Shown here: in pieces, positions 9,362 to 21,054 of the stretch | How the letters are laid out: every line of letters begins with the position of its first letter | How positions within the stretch are numbered: the first letter of the stretch is position 1 | Assembly (NCBI RefSeq): GCF_015159745.1 | Contig: NZ_JADDOJ010000041.1 | Coordinates: forward strand, 1 to 35,919 | Origin: Ramlibacter aquaticus | GTDB taxonomy: Bacteria; Pseudomonadota; Gammaproteobacteria; Burkholderiales; Burkholderiaceae_C | DNA: 35,919 nucleotides | Reading direction: 5' to 3' | Program-made: the position numbers and the translations under genes | Notes under the pieces: model-generated | Seen by the model: only the letters and a program-made list of their open reading frames with translations | Databases searched by the model: none | What the model was told of the DNA's origin: nothing

Positions 9362-9406
9362 GCACCGCCAACCGGGGTCTGGCGGCTGTTGCGCACCATC
9401 CGCCCT

Positions 9407-9412
9407 TTGACA
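9407..9412 (+). promoter_or_regulatory. Candidate -35 box (TTGACA) for the glycosyltransferase genes
   Basis: A perfect TTGACA lies 97 bases before the ATG of the TPR-glycosyltransferase gene. The base run 17 bp downstream (TAACGT, 9430-9435) is only a poor -10, so the promoter is tentative. If used, the leader would be about 65-70 nt and would contain two small hairpins (stem GCGGCT/AGCCGC at 9447-9462 and stem AGGTG/CACCT at 9479-9498). Confidence 0.35.
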
Positions 9413-9509
9413 GGCCGGGTATCAGGCCTTAACGTCAGGTCCCGGCGCGGCTATTGAGCCGCCGCATCCGTCTGGCCGAGGTGGGAGGGCCAGCACCTGT
9501 CATGTGTGT

Positions 9510-11333
9510 ATGAGCCAAATCGACAAGATCACCAAAGACTTGAGCCTGCGCGTCCAGCAGGCCGTTCCAAACGCTCAACTGGGCTACAAGGGCAAGCCGC
9601 TCAACTCGCAACAGATACAGCGCCGGCTCGAGCGCTTCTATCAGGATGCAGGCGCCGTGCGCGCCCAGGAGAAACTCGGCATCTTCCGATGGGCTCGCGT
9701 GATGCTGGGCTTGCGGGAGCAGTTGCTACGCGCTGGTTATCCGTCGTCGATGGTGTCGCCGTTGATCCGGAGCACGCTGTTCCAGGCGGCACGCCCGGAC
9801 CTGGTGCTGGCGCCGGCACTGACGGAATTGCAGGCGCCGCCAGAGACGGCCGATTCGGCGACGACCAAAGCCTCGAAATCAGCGAACAAGGAGATGACCC
9901 TGGAGCGGGCCGTCGCGCTGAAGGCCCAGGGCAAGCGCCAGCGGGCACTGGCCATGGTCAAGGGCGTGCTGGCCAAGGACTCGCAGAATTTCGAGGGCTG
10001 GGTTCAGTTGGCGGACTTGCACGTGGAAATGGACGACGACGAGTCGGCGATCGAATCGCTGCAGCGTGCCTTGGCCCTGCGGCCCGAGGCAGTCGAGACG
10101 CACAAGAAACTGGGCCGGGTGTTGACCAGGATCGGCGAGTGGCGGCGGGCGCGCGACAGCTTTGCACAGGTCATTCGTTTGGCGCCTGCCGACGCTACGG
10201 CCCACCACGACTACGCCATGTCATTCATTTCCAGCTTCGACATGGAGCAGGTGATCGAATCCACGACGGAGGCCGCGCGCCTCGATCCGACGGAGTCCAG
10301 CCATCCGCTGCTGCGCGGCTTCGCCTTGCAGGAACTCGGTCGTTTTGAAGAGGCAACCGACGCGTTCTCCCTCGCGGAGCGCCTGAAGCCGGGGCTTCCC
10401 GCTGCACTTTGGAACCTCAGCCTGCAGAATTTGCTGCGTGGGGATTTCGAGGCGGGTTGGCGGCTTTACGAGGCCCGGCGAAAGGCATTCCCGTGGGTCA
10501 TCGAAGCGCAGTTTGACAAAGGCCGGGAGTGGACGGGCGAGCAGGACCTCAGCGGCAAGACCGTCGTCTTGATCGGCGAGCAGGGCTTGGGTGACGGTAT
10601 CCAGTTCAGCCGGTACGCCTCGCTGGTCAAGGCGAAGGGTGCAAGGGTGGTCCTCTATGTCGATCCGGGGCTTCTGCCGGTACTGAGACAGATCGAGGGG
10701 GCCGATGAGGTGATCCCGTTCGACCCTCAATCGCCGCCCAAGACAGACTTTTGGGTGCCCATCATGTCCCTCCCCAGGATCTTTGGCACCAAGCTGGAAA
10801 ACATTCCTTCGCCCGGCCCCTACCTTTCCTCGGACCCGGCGAAGGTCGCCACTTGGTCGGCAAAACTGGGGCCGCGCCGCAAGCCCAGAGTGGGACTGGT
10901 GTGGAGCGGCAACCCAACGCACCCCAAAGACGTGTTCCGCACCATCGCGCTCGAAAAGCTGCTGCCGATTCTGCCTTCGGGATTTGACTATTTCGGGCTG
11001 CAAAAGGACCTGCGCTTGCCCGACAAGGAATGGCTGCGCGGCTCGGGCATCCGATTTCTCGGCCCCGAGCTCGCCGACTTCGCCGACACCGCCGCGGTTT
11101 GCGAACTGATGGACGTGATCGTGACGGTCGATACGAGTGTGGCCCACTTGGCCGCGGCTATGGGACGGCCGACCTGGGTGCTGGTTCCGATGGTGCCCGA
11201 CTGGCGCTGGCTGTTGGGCAGGGAGGACAGCCCCTGGTATCAAAGCATTCGCCTCTTCAGGCAAAGCGATGATCGTCAATGGGGGCCCGTACTCGAACGC
11301 GTGGGGCGCGAATTGAAGGCCCGATTCGGATGA
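9510..11333 (+). CDS. TPR-domain glycosyltransferase (GT9/heptosyltransferase-like C-terminus)
   Basis: A 607-residue protein in three parts. Residues 1-110 form a helical, Arg/Gln-rich region I do not recognise (starts MSQIDKITKDLSLRVQQAVP). Residues about 129-325 hold tandem TPRs (for example LQRALALRPEAVETHKKLGR). Residues about 340-605 form a GT-B-like domain with KTVVLIGEQGLGDGIQFSRY, VGLVWSGNPTHPKD and, near 540, DTSVAHLAAAMGRPTWVLVP, followed by PDWRWLLGREDSPWY. The last two are hallmarks of family-9-like transferases fused to TPRs. The overall plan recalls TPR-containing protein glycosyltransferases, so a protein acceptor such as pilin or flagellin is possible but not shown. The start is ATG 9510; an in-frame GTG at 9504 is less likely. 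Its stop overlaps the next gene's start (ATGA). GC is lower than in the dap genes. Confidence 0.88.
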   Translation: MSQIDKITKDLSLRVQQAVPNAQLGYKGKPLNSQQIQRRLERFYQDAGAVRAQEKLGIFRWARVMLGLREQLLRAGYPSSMVSPLIRSTLFQAARPDLVLAPALTELQAPPETADSATTKASKSANKEMTLERAVALKAQGKRQRALAMVKGVLAKDSQNFEGWVQLADLHVEMDDDESAIESLQRALALRPEAVETHKKLGRVLTRIGEWRRARDSFAQVIRLAPADATAHHDYAMSFISSFDMEQVIESTTEAARLDPTESSHPLLRGFALQELGRFEEATDAFSLAERLKPGLPAALWNLSLQNLLRGDFEAGWRLYEARRKAFPWVIEAQFDKGREWTGEQDLSGKTVVLIGEQGLGDGIQFSRYASLVKAKGARVVLYVDPGLLPVLRQIEGADEVIPFDPQSPPKTDFWVPIMSLPRIFGTKLENIPSPGPYLSSDPAKVATWSAKLGPRRKPRVGLVWSGNPTHPKDVFRTIALEKLLPILPSGFDYFGLQKDLRLPDKEWLRGSGIRFLGPELADFADTAAVCELMDVIVTVDTSVAHLAAAMGRPTWVLVPMVPDWRWLLGREDSPWYQSIRLFRQSDDRQWGPVLERVGRELKARFG

Positions 11334-12187
11334 GCGCCGCCTCCAAGGTTGCCTGCATCATTCCGTACTTCAGGGCACCTGAAAAGCTGGAGAAGTGTCG
11401 AGCCGCGATCAAGTCGCAGACGCACCTGCCCTGTGAAGCGTTCGTGCGCGACAACAGCGACGACAACATACTTTTCACGGCCGCCGTCAACGAAGGGCTT
11501 CGCAAGTACGTGTGCGACCCTTCGGTCCAGTACGTGATCATCCTCAATCAGGACGCGTACATGGAGCCGGACTGCGTGAAGCAGCTGGTCGCCTTTCTGG
11601 AAGAGAACCCGGCCTGCGGCATTGCGTGTCCGCTGCAGTACGAGGCCATCAAGGAGCCGGGGCGCTGGGGAGGCCTCTCGGACCCGCTGAGCTTCAGTCG
11701 CACGACCCGGCATACCTACTGGGGCGGATCGCTCCAGGCCTGGCCTTTGGGCAGCCATCGGACAGACCCCATCGACAGCTACGAGTATCCGTTCGAGACC
11801 TTCTGGGCCAATGGGGCCTGCATGATGCTTCGCATGGACATGGTCCGTGAAGTCGGCATGTTCGACCGGAACATGCGGTTCATCTGTTCCGACAGCGATT
11901 TCTCTTTCACGGCTCGTGCACGTGGTTGGAAAGTCTTCGTTGTTCCGCAAGCCCTGGTCCAGCATGCCGCTGGCGCTTCCGGATCGGTCGCCAATCCGGA
12001 GATCGAGCTCGTCAAACTGAGGGACGTTGAATACTTCACGAGGAAATGGCTTACCGGTGACCTCTACCGCGAACTTGCGCTGGAGGGTGATCGTCTTGCG
12101 CACGAACAAGTTCGCGAGACTCTGGCGAAGTTCCAGGCGGCGCGCCAACAGCTGGAGGAAGAACTGGCCGACGACGAGGAAGACTGA
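11330..12187 (+). CDS. Family 2 glycosyltransferase
   Basis: A 285-residue GT-A fold transferase. It begins MSAASKVACIIPYFRAPEKL, with the nucleotide-sugar binding DNSDDN at 41-46 and a DXD-like NQDAY (73-77). The downstream acceptor-side signature is FWANGACMMLRMDMV, then EVGMFD and CSDSDFSFTARARGWKV, and the terminal strand-helix is VPQALVQHAAGAS. These are the conserved features of rhamnosyl-/galactosyltransferase-like GT2 enzymes. No transmembrane segment is present, so it should be cytoplasmic; the acidic tail (EEELADDEED) is unusual. The start is the ATG overlapping the stop of the TPR-glycosyltransferase (4-nt ATGA); the open frame upstream to 11279 belongs to that gene. The two enzymes are almost surely co-expressed and may act on the same glycan. 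Sugar donor and acceptor are unknown. Confidence 0.88.
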   Translation: MSAASKVACIIPYFRAPEKLEKCRAAIKSQTHLPCEAFVRDNSDDNILFTAAVNEGLRKYVCDPSVQYVIILNQDAYMEPDCVKQLVAFLEENPACGIACPLQYEAIKEPGRWGGLSDPLSFSRTTRHTYWGGSLQAWPLGSHRTDPIDSYEYPFETFWANGACMMLRMDMVREVGMFDRNMRFICSDSDFSFTARARGWKVFVVPQALVQHAAGASGSVANPEIELVKLRDVEYFTRKWLTGDLYRELALEGDRLAHEQVRETLAKFQAARQQLEEELADDEED

Positions 12188-12212
12188 GTCGGTCGGATCT
12201 GATTCAAGAACC

Positions 12213-12836
12213 CTAGGGCTTGGGCACGGGGATCCGGCTGATCATCAGCGACCCCGACAGTGCGTACAGCAGCGCGTACCCGTGCACCGCGTGCCCGGCG
12301 AGGCTGAACGCGCCCAGGGCCATCTGGGGGCCCAGCGCGCCCTCGGTCGCGGCCCAGGCGAGGCCGACCACCAGCACGAAGGACGTGGGAATGGGCGTGC
12401 CCTCGAAATGCCTGACCTTGCCGCTTTCGTCGGCCATCGTCTCGGCCGTGACGTTGTAGCGGGCCAGCCGCGAGACGCCGCAGGCGATGAAGTACCCCAG
12501 CAGCACGCGGTCCCAGAGGCTGCGCATGCCGCAGGCATAGGCCAGCGCCGCCGGGGCCACGCCGAAGGAGATCACGTCGGCCAGGGAGTCGAGCTCGCGG
12601 CCCAGCGGTGAGCTGCGGTGCCGCCAGCGGGCCACCCGGCCGTCGAGCACGTCGAACACCAGGGCGGCGAACACCAGGGCCGCGGCGTAGTGAACGTGCC
12701 GGATCTCGCCGGTCGCCACATACGACATCGCGGAGAACAGAGCGCCTGCGCCGCTCACCGCGTTGCCGAGGGTGAACCAGTCCGCGAGCTGGAACTCGCG
12801 GATCATGGAGAAGGGTTTTTTCTTGGCGTCGGGCAT
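12213..12836 (-). CDS. pssA: CDP-alcohol phosphatidyltransferase, phosphatidylserine synthase-like
   Basis: A 207-residue integral membrane enzyme with the complete CDP-alcohol phosphotransferase motif: Asp62, Asp65-Gly66, Ala69-Arg70, then eight residues, Gly79, Asp83 and Asp87 (DVLDGRVAR...GRELDSLAD). Hydrophobic segments before and after (AAALVFAALVF, VLVVGLAWAATEGALG, GYALLYALSGSLMI) fit the six-helix fold. Members condense CDP-diacylglycerol with an alcohol; the subclass resembling type II phosphatidylserine synthase is my best guess, but the alcohol cannot be read from the sequence. The start is set at ATG 12836 (MPDAKKKPFSMIREF), because a -10-like CATAAT (12849-12854, minus strand) lies just upstream. 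The alternative ATG at 12872 would overlap the stop of the MHYT gene (ATGA) and add 12 residues. Confidence 0.85.
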   Translation of the reverse strand: MPDAKKKPFSMIREFQLADWFTLGNAVSGAGALFSAMSYVATGEIRHVHYAAALVFAALVFDVLDGRVARWRHRSSPLGRELDSLADVISFGVAPAALAYACGMRSLWDRVLLGYFIACGVSRLARYNVTAETMADESGKVRHFEGTPIPTSFVLVVGLAWAATEGALGPQMALGAFSLAGHAVHGYALLYALSGSLMISRIPVPKP

Positions 12837-12868
12837 GGGGCGCAGGCCATTATGGCCGCGCGCCATGC

Positions 12869-13627
12869 TCATCCGCGGGCCGTCACCGGGTGGGAGAAGC
12901 GCTGGAAGGCCTGGTCGATCGCGATGATGACCGCGAGGCCCAGCGACAGCAGTGTCACCATGACGGGCAGTTCCAGCGAGGGAACCAGGGTGGCGCCCAC
13001 CGGGAAGGCCGAGGGGTCGGTGGTGGTGCAGATGAAGGTGGCGGCCGACATGCCGGTGTAGTGCATCGCGCCCACGGCCACGGCCATGATGGCCGCGGCG
13101 ACGGCGCGCGCCGGGACGCCACGGACGCGAAAGGCCAGCGTCAGGGCGGCCGTGGCGGCCACCACCGCGATCACGACGGAGATCGCGATTCGCGTCGCAT
13201 CCCACTCGAACACGCCGCCAAAGCGCATGCCGGCCATGCCGAGGAAGTGCATGACGACGACGGCGACACCCAGCAGCAGGCCCGCACCCAGCGTGCGGCC
13301 CAGGCTGCGCGGGTCACGCGCCACCCAGAGCAGACCGGCCGCGCTGCCCACCACGGCGAAGAGCAGGGAGGCGATCGTTTCCGGCAGGGAGTAGGACACG
13401 CCCATGTCCACATGCACCGCCAGCATGCCCACGAAGTGCATGGACCAGATACCGATGCCGCCCAGGGCCGCGCCCGCAGCCAGCAGGTTGATGCGGTCCA
13501 GGGCCCGGCCCGGCTGGGCGATGCGGGCCGCGGCCGTCAGCGCGACGAAGGCGCCCGTGGCGGAAATCAGGAAGGACAGCGCGACCCAGGCCGGCGCGTA
13601 GGACGTTGTCATGGGAAGGTGTGTCAT
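12869..13627 (-). CDS. MHYT-domain integral membrane sensor protein
   Basis: A 252-residue membrane protein with three copies of the MHYT signature at predicted membrane edges: MHFVGM (63-68), MHFLGM (126-131) and MHYTGM (188-193). Each is embedded in hydrophobic helices, about seven in total. MHYT domains are proposed to bind copper through these Met/His residues and to sense oxygen, CO or NO. In many proteins they are fused to GGDEF/EAL or histidine kinase domains; here the domain stands alone, with a short C-terminus (AFQRFSHPVTARG). ATG 13627 is chosen; an ATG five codons later (13612) is also possible. The frame upstream to 13780 is open but unlikely to be translated. The stop overlaps the longer possible start of the downstream pssA-like gene, suggesting co-transcription. 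A partner protein is not evident nearby. Confidence 0.88.
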   Translation of the reverse strand: MTHLPMTTSYAPAWVALSFLISATGAFVALTAAARIAQPGRALDRINLLAAGAALGGIGIWSMHFVGMLAVHVDMGVSYSLPETIASLLFAVVGSAAGLLWVARDPRSLGRTLGAGLLLGVAVVVMHFLGMAGMRFGGVFEWDATRIAISVVIAVVAATAALTLAFRVRGVPARAVAAAIMAVAVGAMHYTGMSAATFICTTTDPSAFPVGATLVPSLELPVMVTLLSLGLAVIIAIDQAFQRFSHPVTARG

Positions 13628-13726
13628 GGCTGTGGAAGTGTGTCGAATGTATGTATACGTATCAGTATCGGGATTGGATGCAACGGGCGCCGAAATCGCT
13701 GGGGTTACCCTTGGAGGTCCAGCGGT

Positions 13727-13742
13727 TTTGTCATATGACAAA
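13727..13742. promoter_or_regulatory. Perfect 16-bp palindrome, candidate operator
   Basis: TTTGTCATATGACAAA is an uninterrupted inverted repeat with 8-bp arms and no loop, in the 235-bp divergent region between the MHYT gene and smc. With no loop it is unlikely to act as an RNA hairpin; it has the form of a binding site for a dimeric repressor. It is about 50 bp upstream of the proposed smc -10 box and about 100 bp upstream of the MHYT start, so it could serve either gene. The regulator is not known. Confidence 0.5.
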
Positions 13743-13793
13743 TGCGCGTGACCCCGCTCTGTGGCACAAAGACGGTGCACGCGGGGGGTGTTT

Positions 13794-13799
13794 TATGAT
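13794..13799 (+). promoter_or_regulatory. Candidate -10 box (TATGAT) of smc
   Basis: TATGAT matches the -10 consensus at five of six positions and stands out in GC-rich DNA. A weak -35 (AAGACG, 13769-13774) lies 19 bp upstream. The predicted leader is about 58 nt and contains a perfect 7-bp hairpin, CCGCCGG/CCGGCGG with a 7-nt loop, at 13808-13828. Confidence 0.45.
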
Positions 13800-13862
13800 T
13801 CCGCCCACCGCCGGGCCCAATCCGGCGGCTTCTGCTTCCGTCAGCTTTTCCAGGGCAGGCCC

Positions 13863-16800
13863 GTGCGTCTCAATTCCATCAAGCTTTCGGGGTTCAAGTC
13901 CTTCGCCGAACCCACCAACTTCATGCTTCCCGGGCAGCTGGTGGGCGTGGTGGGGCCCAACGGCTGCGGCAAGTCCAACATCATGGATGCGGTGCGCTGG
14001 GTGCTGGGCGAGTCGCGCGCCAGTGAGCTTCGTGGCGAGTCCATGCAGGACGTGATCTTCAACGGCACGACCACCCGCAAGCCGGCCTCGCGCTCTTCCG
14101 TCGAGCTGGTGTTCGACAACGCCGACCACCGGGCCGGCGGCCAATGGGCGCAGTTCGCCGAGATCGCCGTCAAGCGCGTGCTGACGCGCGACGGCACCAG
14201 CAGCTACTACATCAACAACCAGCCGGTGCGCCGGCGCGACGTGCAGGACGTGTTCCTGGGCACCGGCCTGGGCCCGCGCGCCTACGCCATCATCGGCCAG
14301 GGCACGATCAGCCGCATCATCGAATCCAAGCCGGAGGAGCTGCGCCTGTTCCTGGAGGAGGCCGCGGGCGTCTCCAAGTACAAGGAGCGCCGCCGCGAGA
14401 CCGAGAACCGCCTGTCCGACACGCGCGAGAACCTGACCCGCGTCGAGGACATCCTGCGCGAGCTCAACGCCAACCTGGAAAAGCTGGAGCGCCAGGCCGA
14501 GGTCGCGCAGCAGTACAACACCCTGCAGGCCCAGGCCACGCTGCGCCAGCACCAGCTGTGGTACCTCAAGCGGGCCGAGGCCGAGACCGAACAGGCGCGC
14601 GTGCAGGCCGACGCGGCCAAGGCCGTGAACGACCTGGAGGCCCGCGTCGCCGACCTGCGGCGCATCGAGAGCGAGCTGGAAACCATACGCCAGGCCCACT
14701 ACGCGGCCGGCGACCAGGTGAACCAGGCCCAGGGCCAGCTGTACGAGGCCAGCGCCGAGGTGGGGCGCCTGGAGGCGGAGATCCGCTTCGTGGTCGAGGG
14801 CCGGCAGCGGGTCGAGCAGCGCCTGGTGCAGCTGCAGGAGCAATCCGCCCTGTGGTCCACCCGCCGCCAGGACGCGCTGGACGAGATGGAGCGCCTGGCC
14901 GGCGACGAGGTGCAGGCCGAGGAGCAGGCCATCCTGCTGGCGGCCCAGGTCGAGGAGCAGGCGATGCGCCTGCCCGAACTGGAGGACGGGCTGCGCCAGG
15001 CCCAGTCTCGCGCCACCGGGCAGCGCAGCGCCGTCGCCCAGGTGCAGCAGCAGATCCAGGTGCTGGCCGCCGACCAGCGCAACATCGAGGAGCAGGGCCG
15101 GCAGGCCACGCTGCGGCGGGAAAAGCTGGTGGCCGACCGCAATGCCCTGGCCGCGCCCGACGAACAGCGGCTGGCCAACCTGCAGCAGCAGCTGGGCGCG
15201 GCCCAGGAGGCCGCCGAGGTGGCCGAAGCCCGCCTGCACGAGCTGCAGGACCAGGTGCCCCAGCTCGACGAGGACCGCCGCCATCGCCAGCAGGCCCTGA
15301 ACGCCGACGTCCACAAGCAGTCCGACCTGTCCGCCCGCATGGAGGCGCTCAAGGCCCTGCAGGAGAAGGTGCGCACCGACGGCAAGCTCAAGCCCTGGCT
15401 GGCCAGGCATGGGCTGGACGGCCTGCAAGGGCTGTGGAGCCGCATCCACATCGAGCAGGGCTGGGAAAGCGCGCTGGAGGCGGCGCTGCGTGAGCGCATG
15501 TATTCGCTGGAAGTGGGCGTGCTGGACCGGGTGCGCGCCTTCGCCACCGACGCGCCGCCCGCCAAGCTCGCCTTCTACAGCCCGCCGCAGGCCGGCAGCC
15601 CCGAGGCGCCCGCTGCACTGCCGCGCCTGGCCGACCTGCTGCGCCTGAACGACGCCGGCCAGAAGGCCCTCTTTGCGGACTGGCTGCACGGCTGCTACAC
15701 CGCCGCGAGCTTCGAGGAGGCGCTGGCCGCCAGGGCCCGGCTGCAGCCGGGCGAGGTGGTCTACCTGCAAAGCGGCCACGCCGTCACCGCGCACAGCGTG
15801 AGCTTCTACGCGCAGGATTCCGAGCAGGCCGGCCTGCTCGCGCGCCAGCAGGAGATCGAGAACCTGGAAAAGCAGCTTCGCGCCCAGGCGCTCATCACCG
15901 AGGAGGCGCGCGGCGCCCTGGTGCGCGCCGAGGCCGCCTACACCGACGCCTCGCAGCGCCTGGTGCTGGCACGGCGCGAGGCCTCCGAATCGCAGAGCCG
16001 CGCACACGACCTGCAGGTCGAAACCCTGCGCCTCTCGCAGCTGGCCGAGCAGACCCGCGCGCGCAGCGAGCAGATCGCGGCCGACCTCGCCGAGGTGGAC
16101 GCCCAGCTCGAACAGCTGCAAGAGCGTCGCGTCACCGCCGAGGCCCGCTTCGAGGAGCTGGACATGCAGCTGGCCGATGCCCAGGAGCGGCATGCGCAGC
16201 TGGACGAGCGCGTGACCGAGGCCGAGCGCAAGCTGTCCGAGAGCCGCGAACAGCAGCGCGGCCTGGAGCGGCGGGCCCAGGAGGCGCAGTTCGCGCAACG
16301 CTCCGTCGCCCAGCGACGGGGCGAGCTGCAGCGCGCGATCGCCGACGCCGAGCAGCAGGCCACCACCCTGGCCACCGACCGCGCCCGGGCCGAGGAAGAG
16401 CTCTCTCGCCTGACCGATGCGGCCGCGCAAGCCGGGCTGCAGGCCGCGCTCTCGCTCAAGTCCGAGCGCGAGCAGATCCTGGGCGCCCGCCGCAGCGAGT
16501 ACGACGACCTCACCGCCAAGCTGCGCGCCAGCGACGAGCGCCGCCTGCAGCTCGAGCGCGAGCTGGACCCGATGCGCCAGCGCATCACCGATTTCCAGCT
16601 CAAGGAACAGGCCGCGCGCCTGGGCCTGGAGCAGTACGCCCAGATGCTGGCGGACGCCGGGGCCGACCTGGACGCCATCGCTCGCTCCATCGAGGAGGGC
16701 AAGGTCCGCCTGGCCGGCCTGCAGTCCGAGATCGACCGCCTGCACCGCGAGATCGCCGCGCTGGGGGCGGTGAACCTGGCCGCGCTGGACGAGCTCACCA

Positions 16801-17377
16801 GCGCCCGCGAGCGCAAGCAGTTCCTGGACGCCCAGTCGGCCGACCTCACCGAGGCCATGAACACCCTGGAGGACGCGATCCGCAAGATCGACGGCGAGAC
16901 GCGCGAGCTCCTGGGCGGCACCTTCAACACCGTCAACGAACACTTCGGCCGCATGTTCCCCGAGCTCTTCGGCGGTGGCAACGCGAAGCTGGTGATGACG
17001 GGCGACGAAATCCTCGATTCGGGCGTGCAGGTGATGGCCCAGCCGCCCGGCAAGAAGAACCAGACCATCCACCTGCTCTCGGGCGGCGAGAAGGCCCTCA
17101 CGGCCATCGCCCTCGTGTTCGCGATCTTCCAGCTCAATCCGGCGCCGTTCTGCCTGCTGGACGAGGTGGATGCGCCCCTGGACGACGCCAACACCGAACG
17201 CTATGCCAAACTCGTGACCAGCATGAGCCGCGAAACCCAGTTCCTCTTCATCAGCCACAACAAGATCGCCATGGAAATGGCCGAACAGCTCATCGGGGTC
17301 ACCATGCAGGAGCAGGGTGTCTCGCGCATCGTCGCCGTCGATATGGAGTCGGCGGTGTCCATGGTCGAGGCCGCAGC

Positions 17378-17381
<4 letters not shown>
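13863..17381 (+). CDS. smc: Chromosome segregation protein SMC
   Basis: A 1172-residue SMC ATPase. The N-terminal half-domain carries Walker A GPNGCGKS (31-38). A long coiled coil rich in Glu/Gln/Arg/Ala heptads follows. A hinge spans about 508-650 (KPWLARHGLDGLQGLW, then WESALEAALRERMYSLEVG). The returning coiled coil leads to the C-terminal half with signature LLSGGEKALTAIAL (about 1072-1085), Walker B FCLLDEVDAPLDD (about 1096-1108) and the D/H-loop region FLFISHNKIAMEMAEQLIGVTMQE. Two such heads close on ATP to load and move DNA loops. The start is GTG 13863 (codes RLNSIKLSGFKSF), preceded by AGGGCAGG; the upstream in-frame extension is not protein-like. The last codons overlap the zipA start (TTGA). 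scpA/scpB partners are not in the window. Confidence 0.97.
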
Positions 17382-20985
<3,604 letters not shown>

Positions 20986-21030
20986 GGCGCATCGGGGGCC
21001 TGGCCCCCATCCTCGACGTCAAGGCCTGAA

Positions 21031-21049
21031 GCCGGGGGCTGACCCCGGC
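21031..21049. terminator. GC-rich hairpin between convergent def and glnD
   Basis: GCCGGGG (21031-21037) pairs perfectly with CCCCGGC (21043-21049) around the loop GCTGA. A second, shorter hairpin (GGGGG/CCCCC, 20994-21008) lies just after def. Neither is followed by a T-run on either strand, so these are weak or bidirectional terminator candidates. They occupy almost all of the 69 bases between the two convergent genes. Confidence 0.4.
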
Positions 21050-21054
21050 GGTGC

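Noticed and set aside
12188..12212. A terminator between the convergent GT2 and pssA-like genes
   Set aside because: The 25 bases contain no convincing stem with a T-run; only CCCTAGGG, a short palindrome that includes the stop codon.
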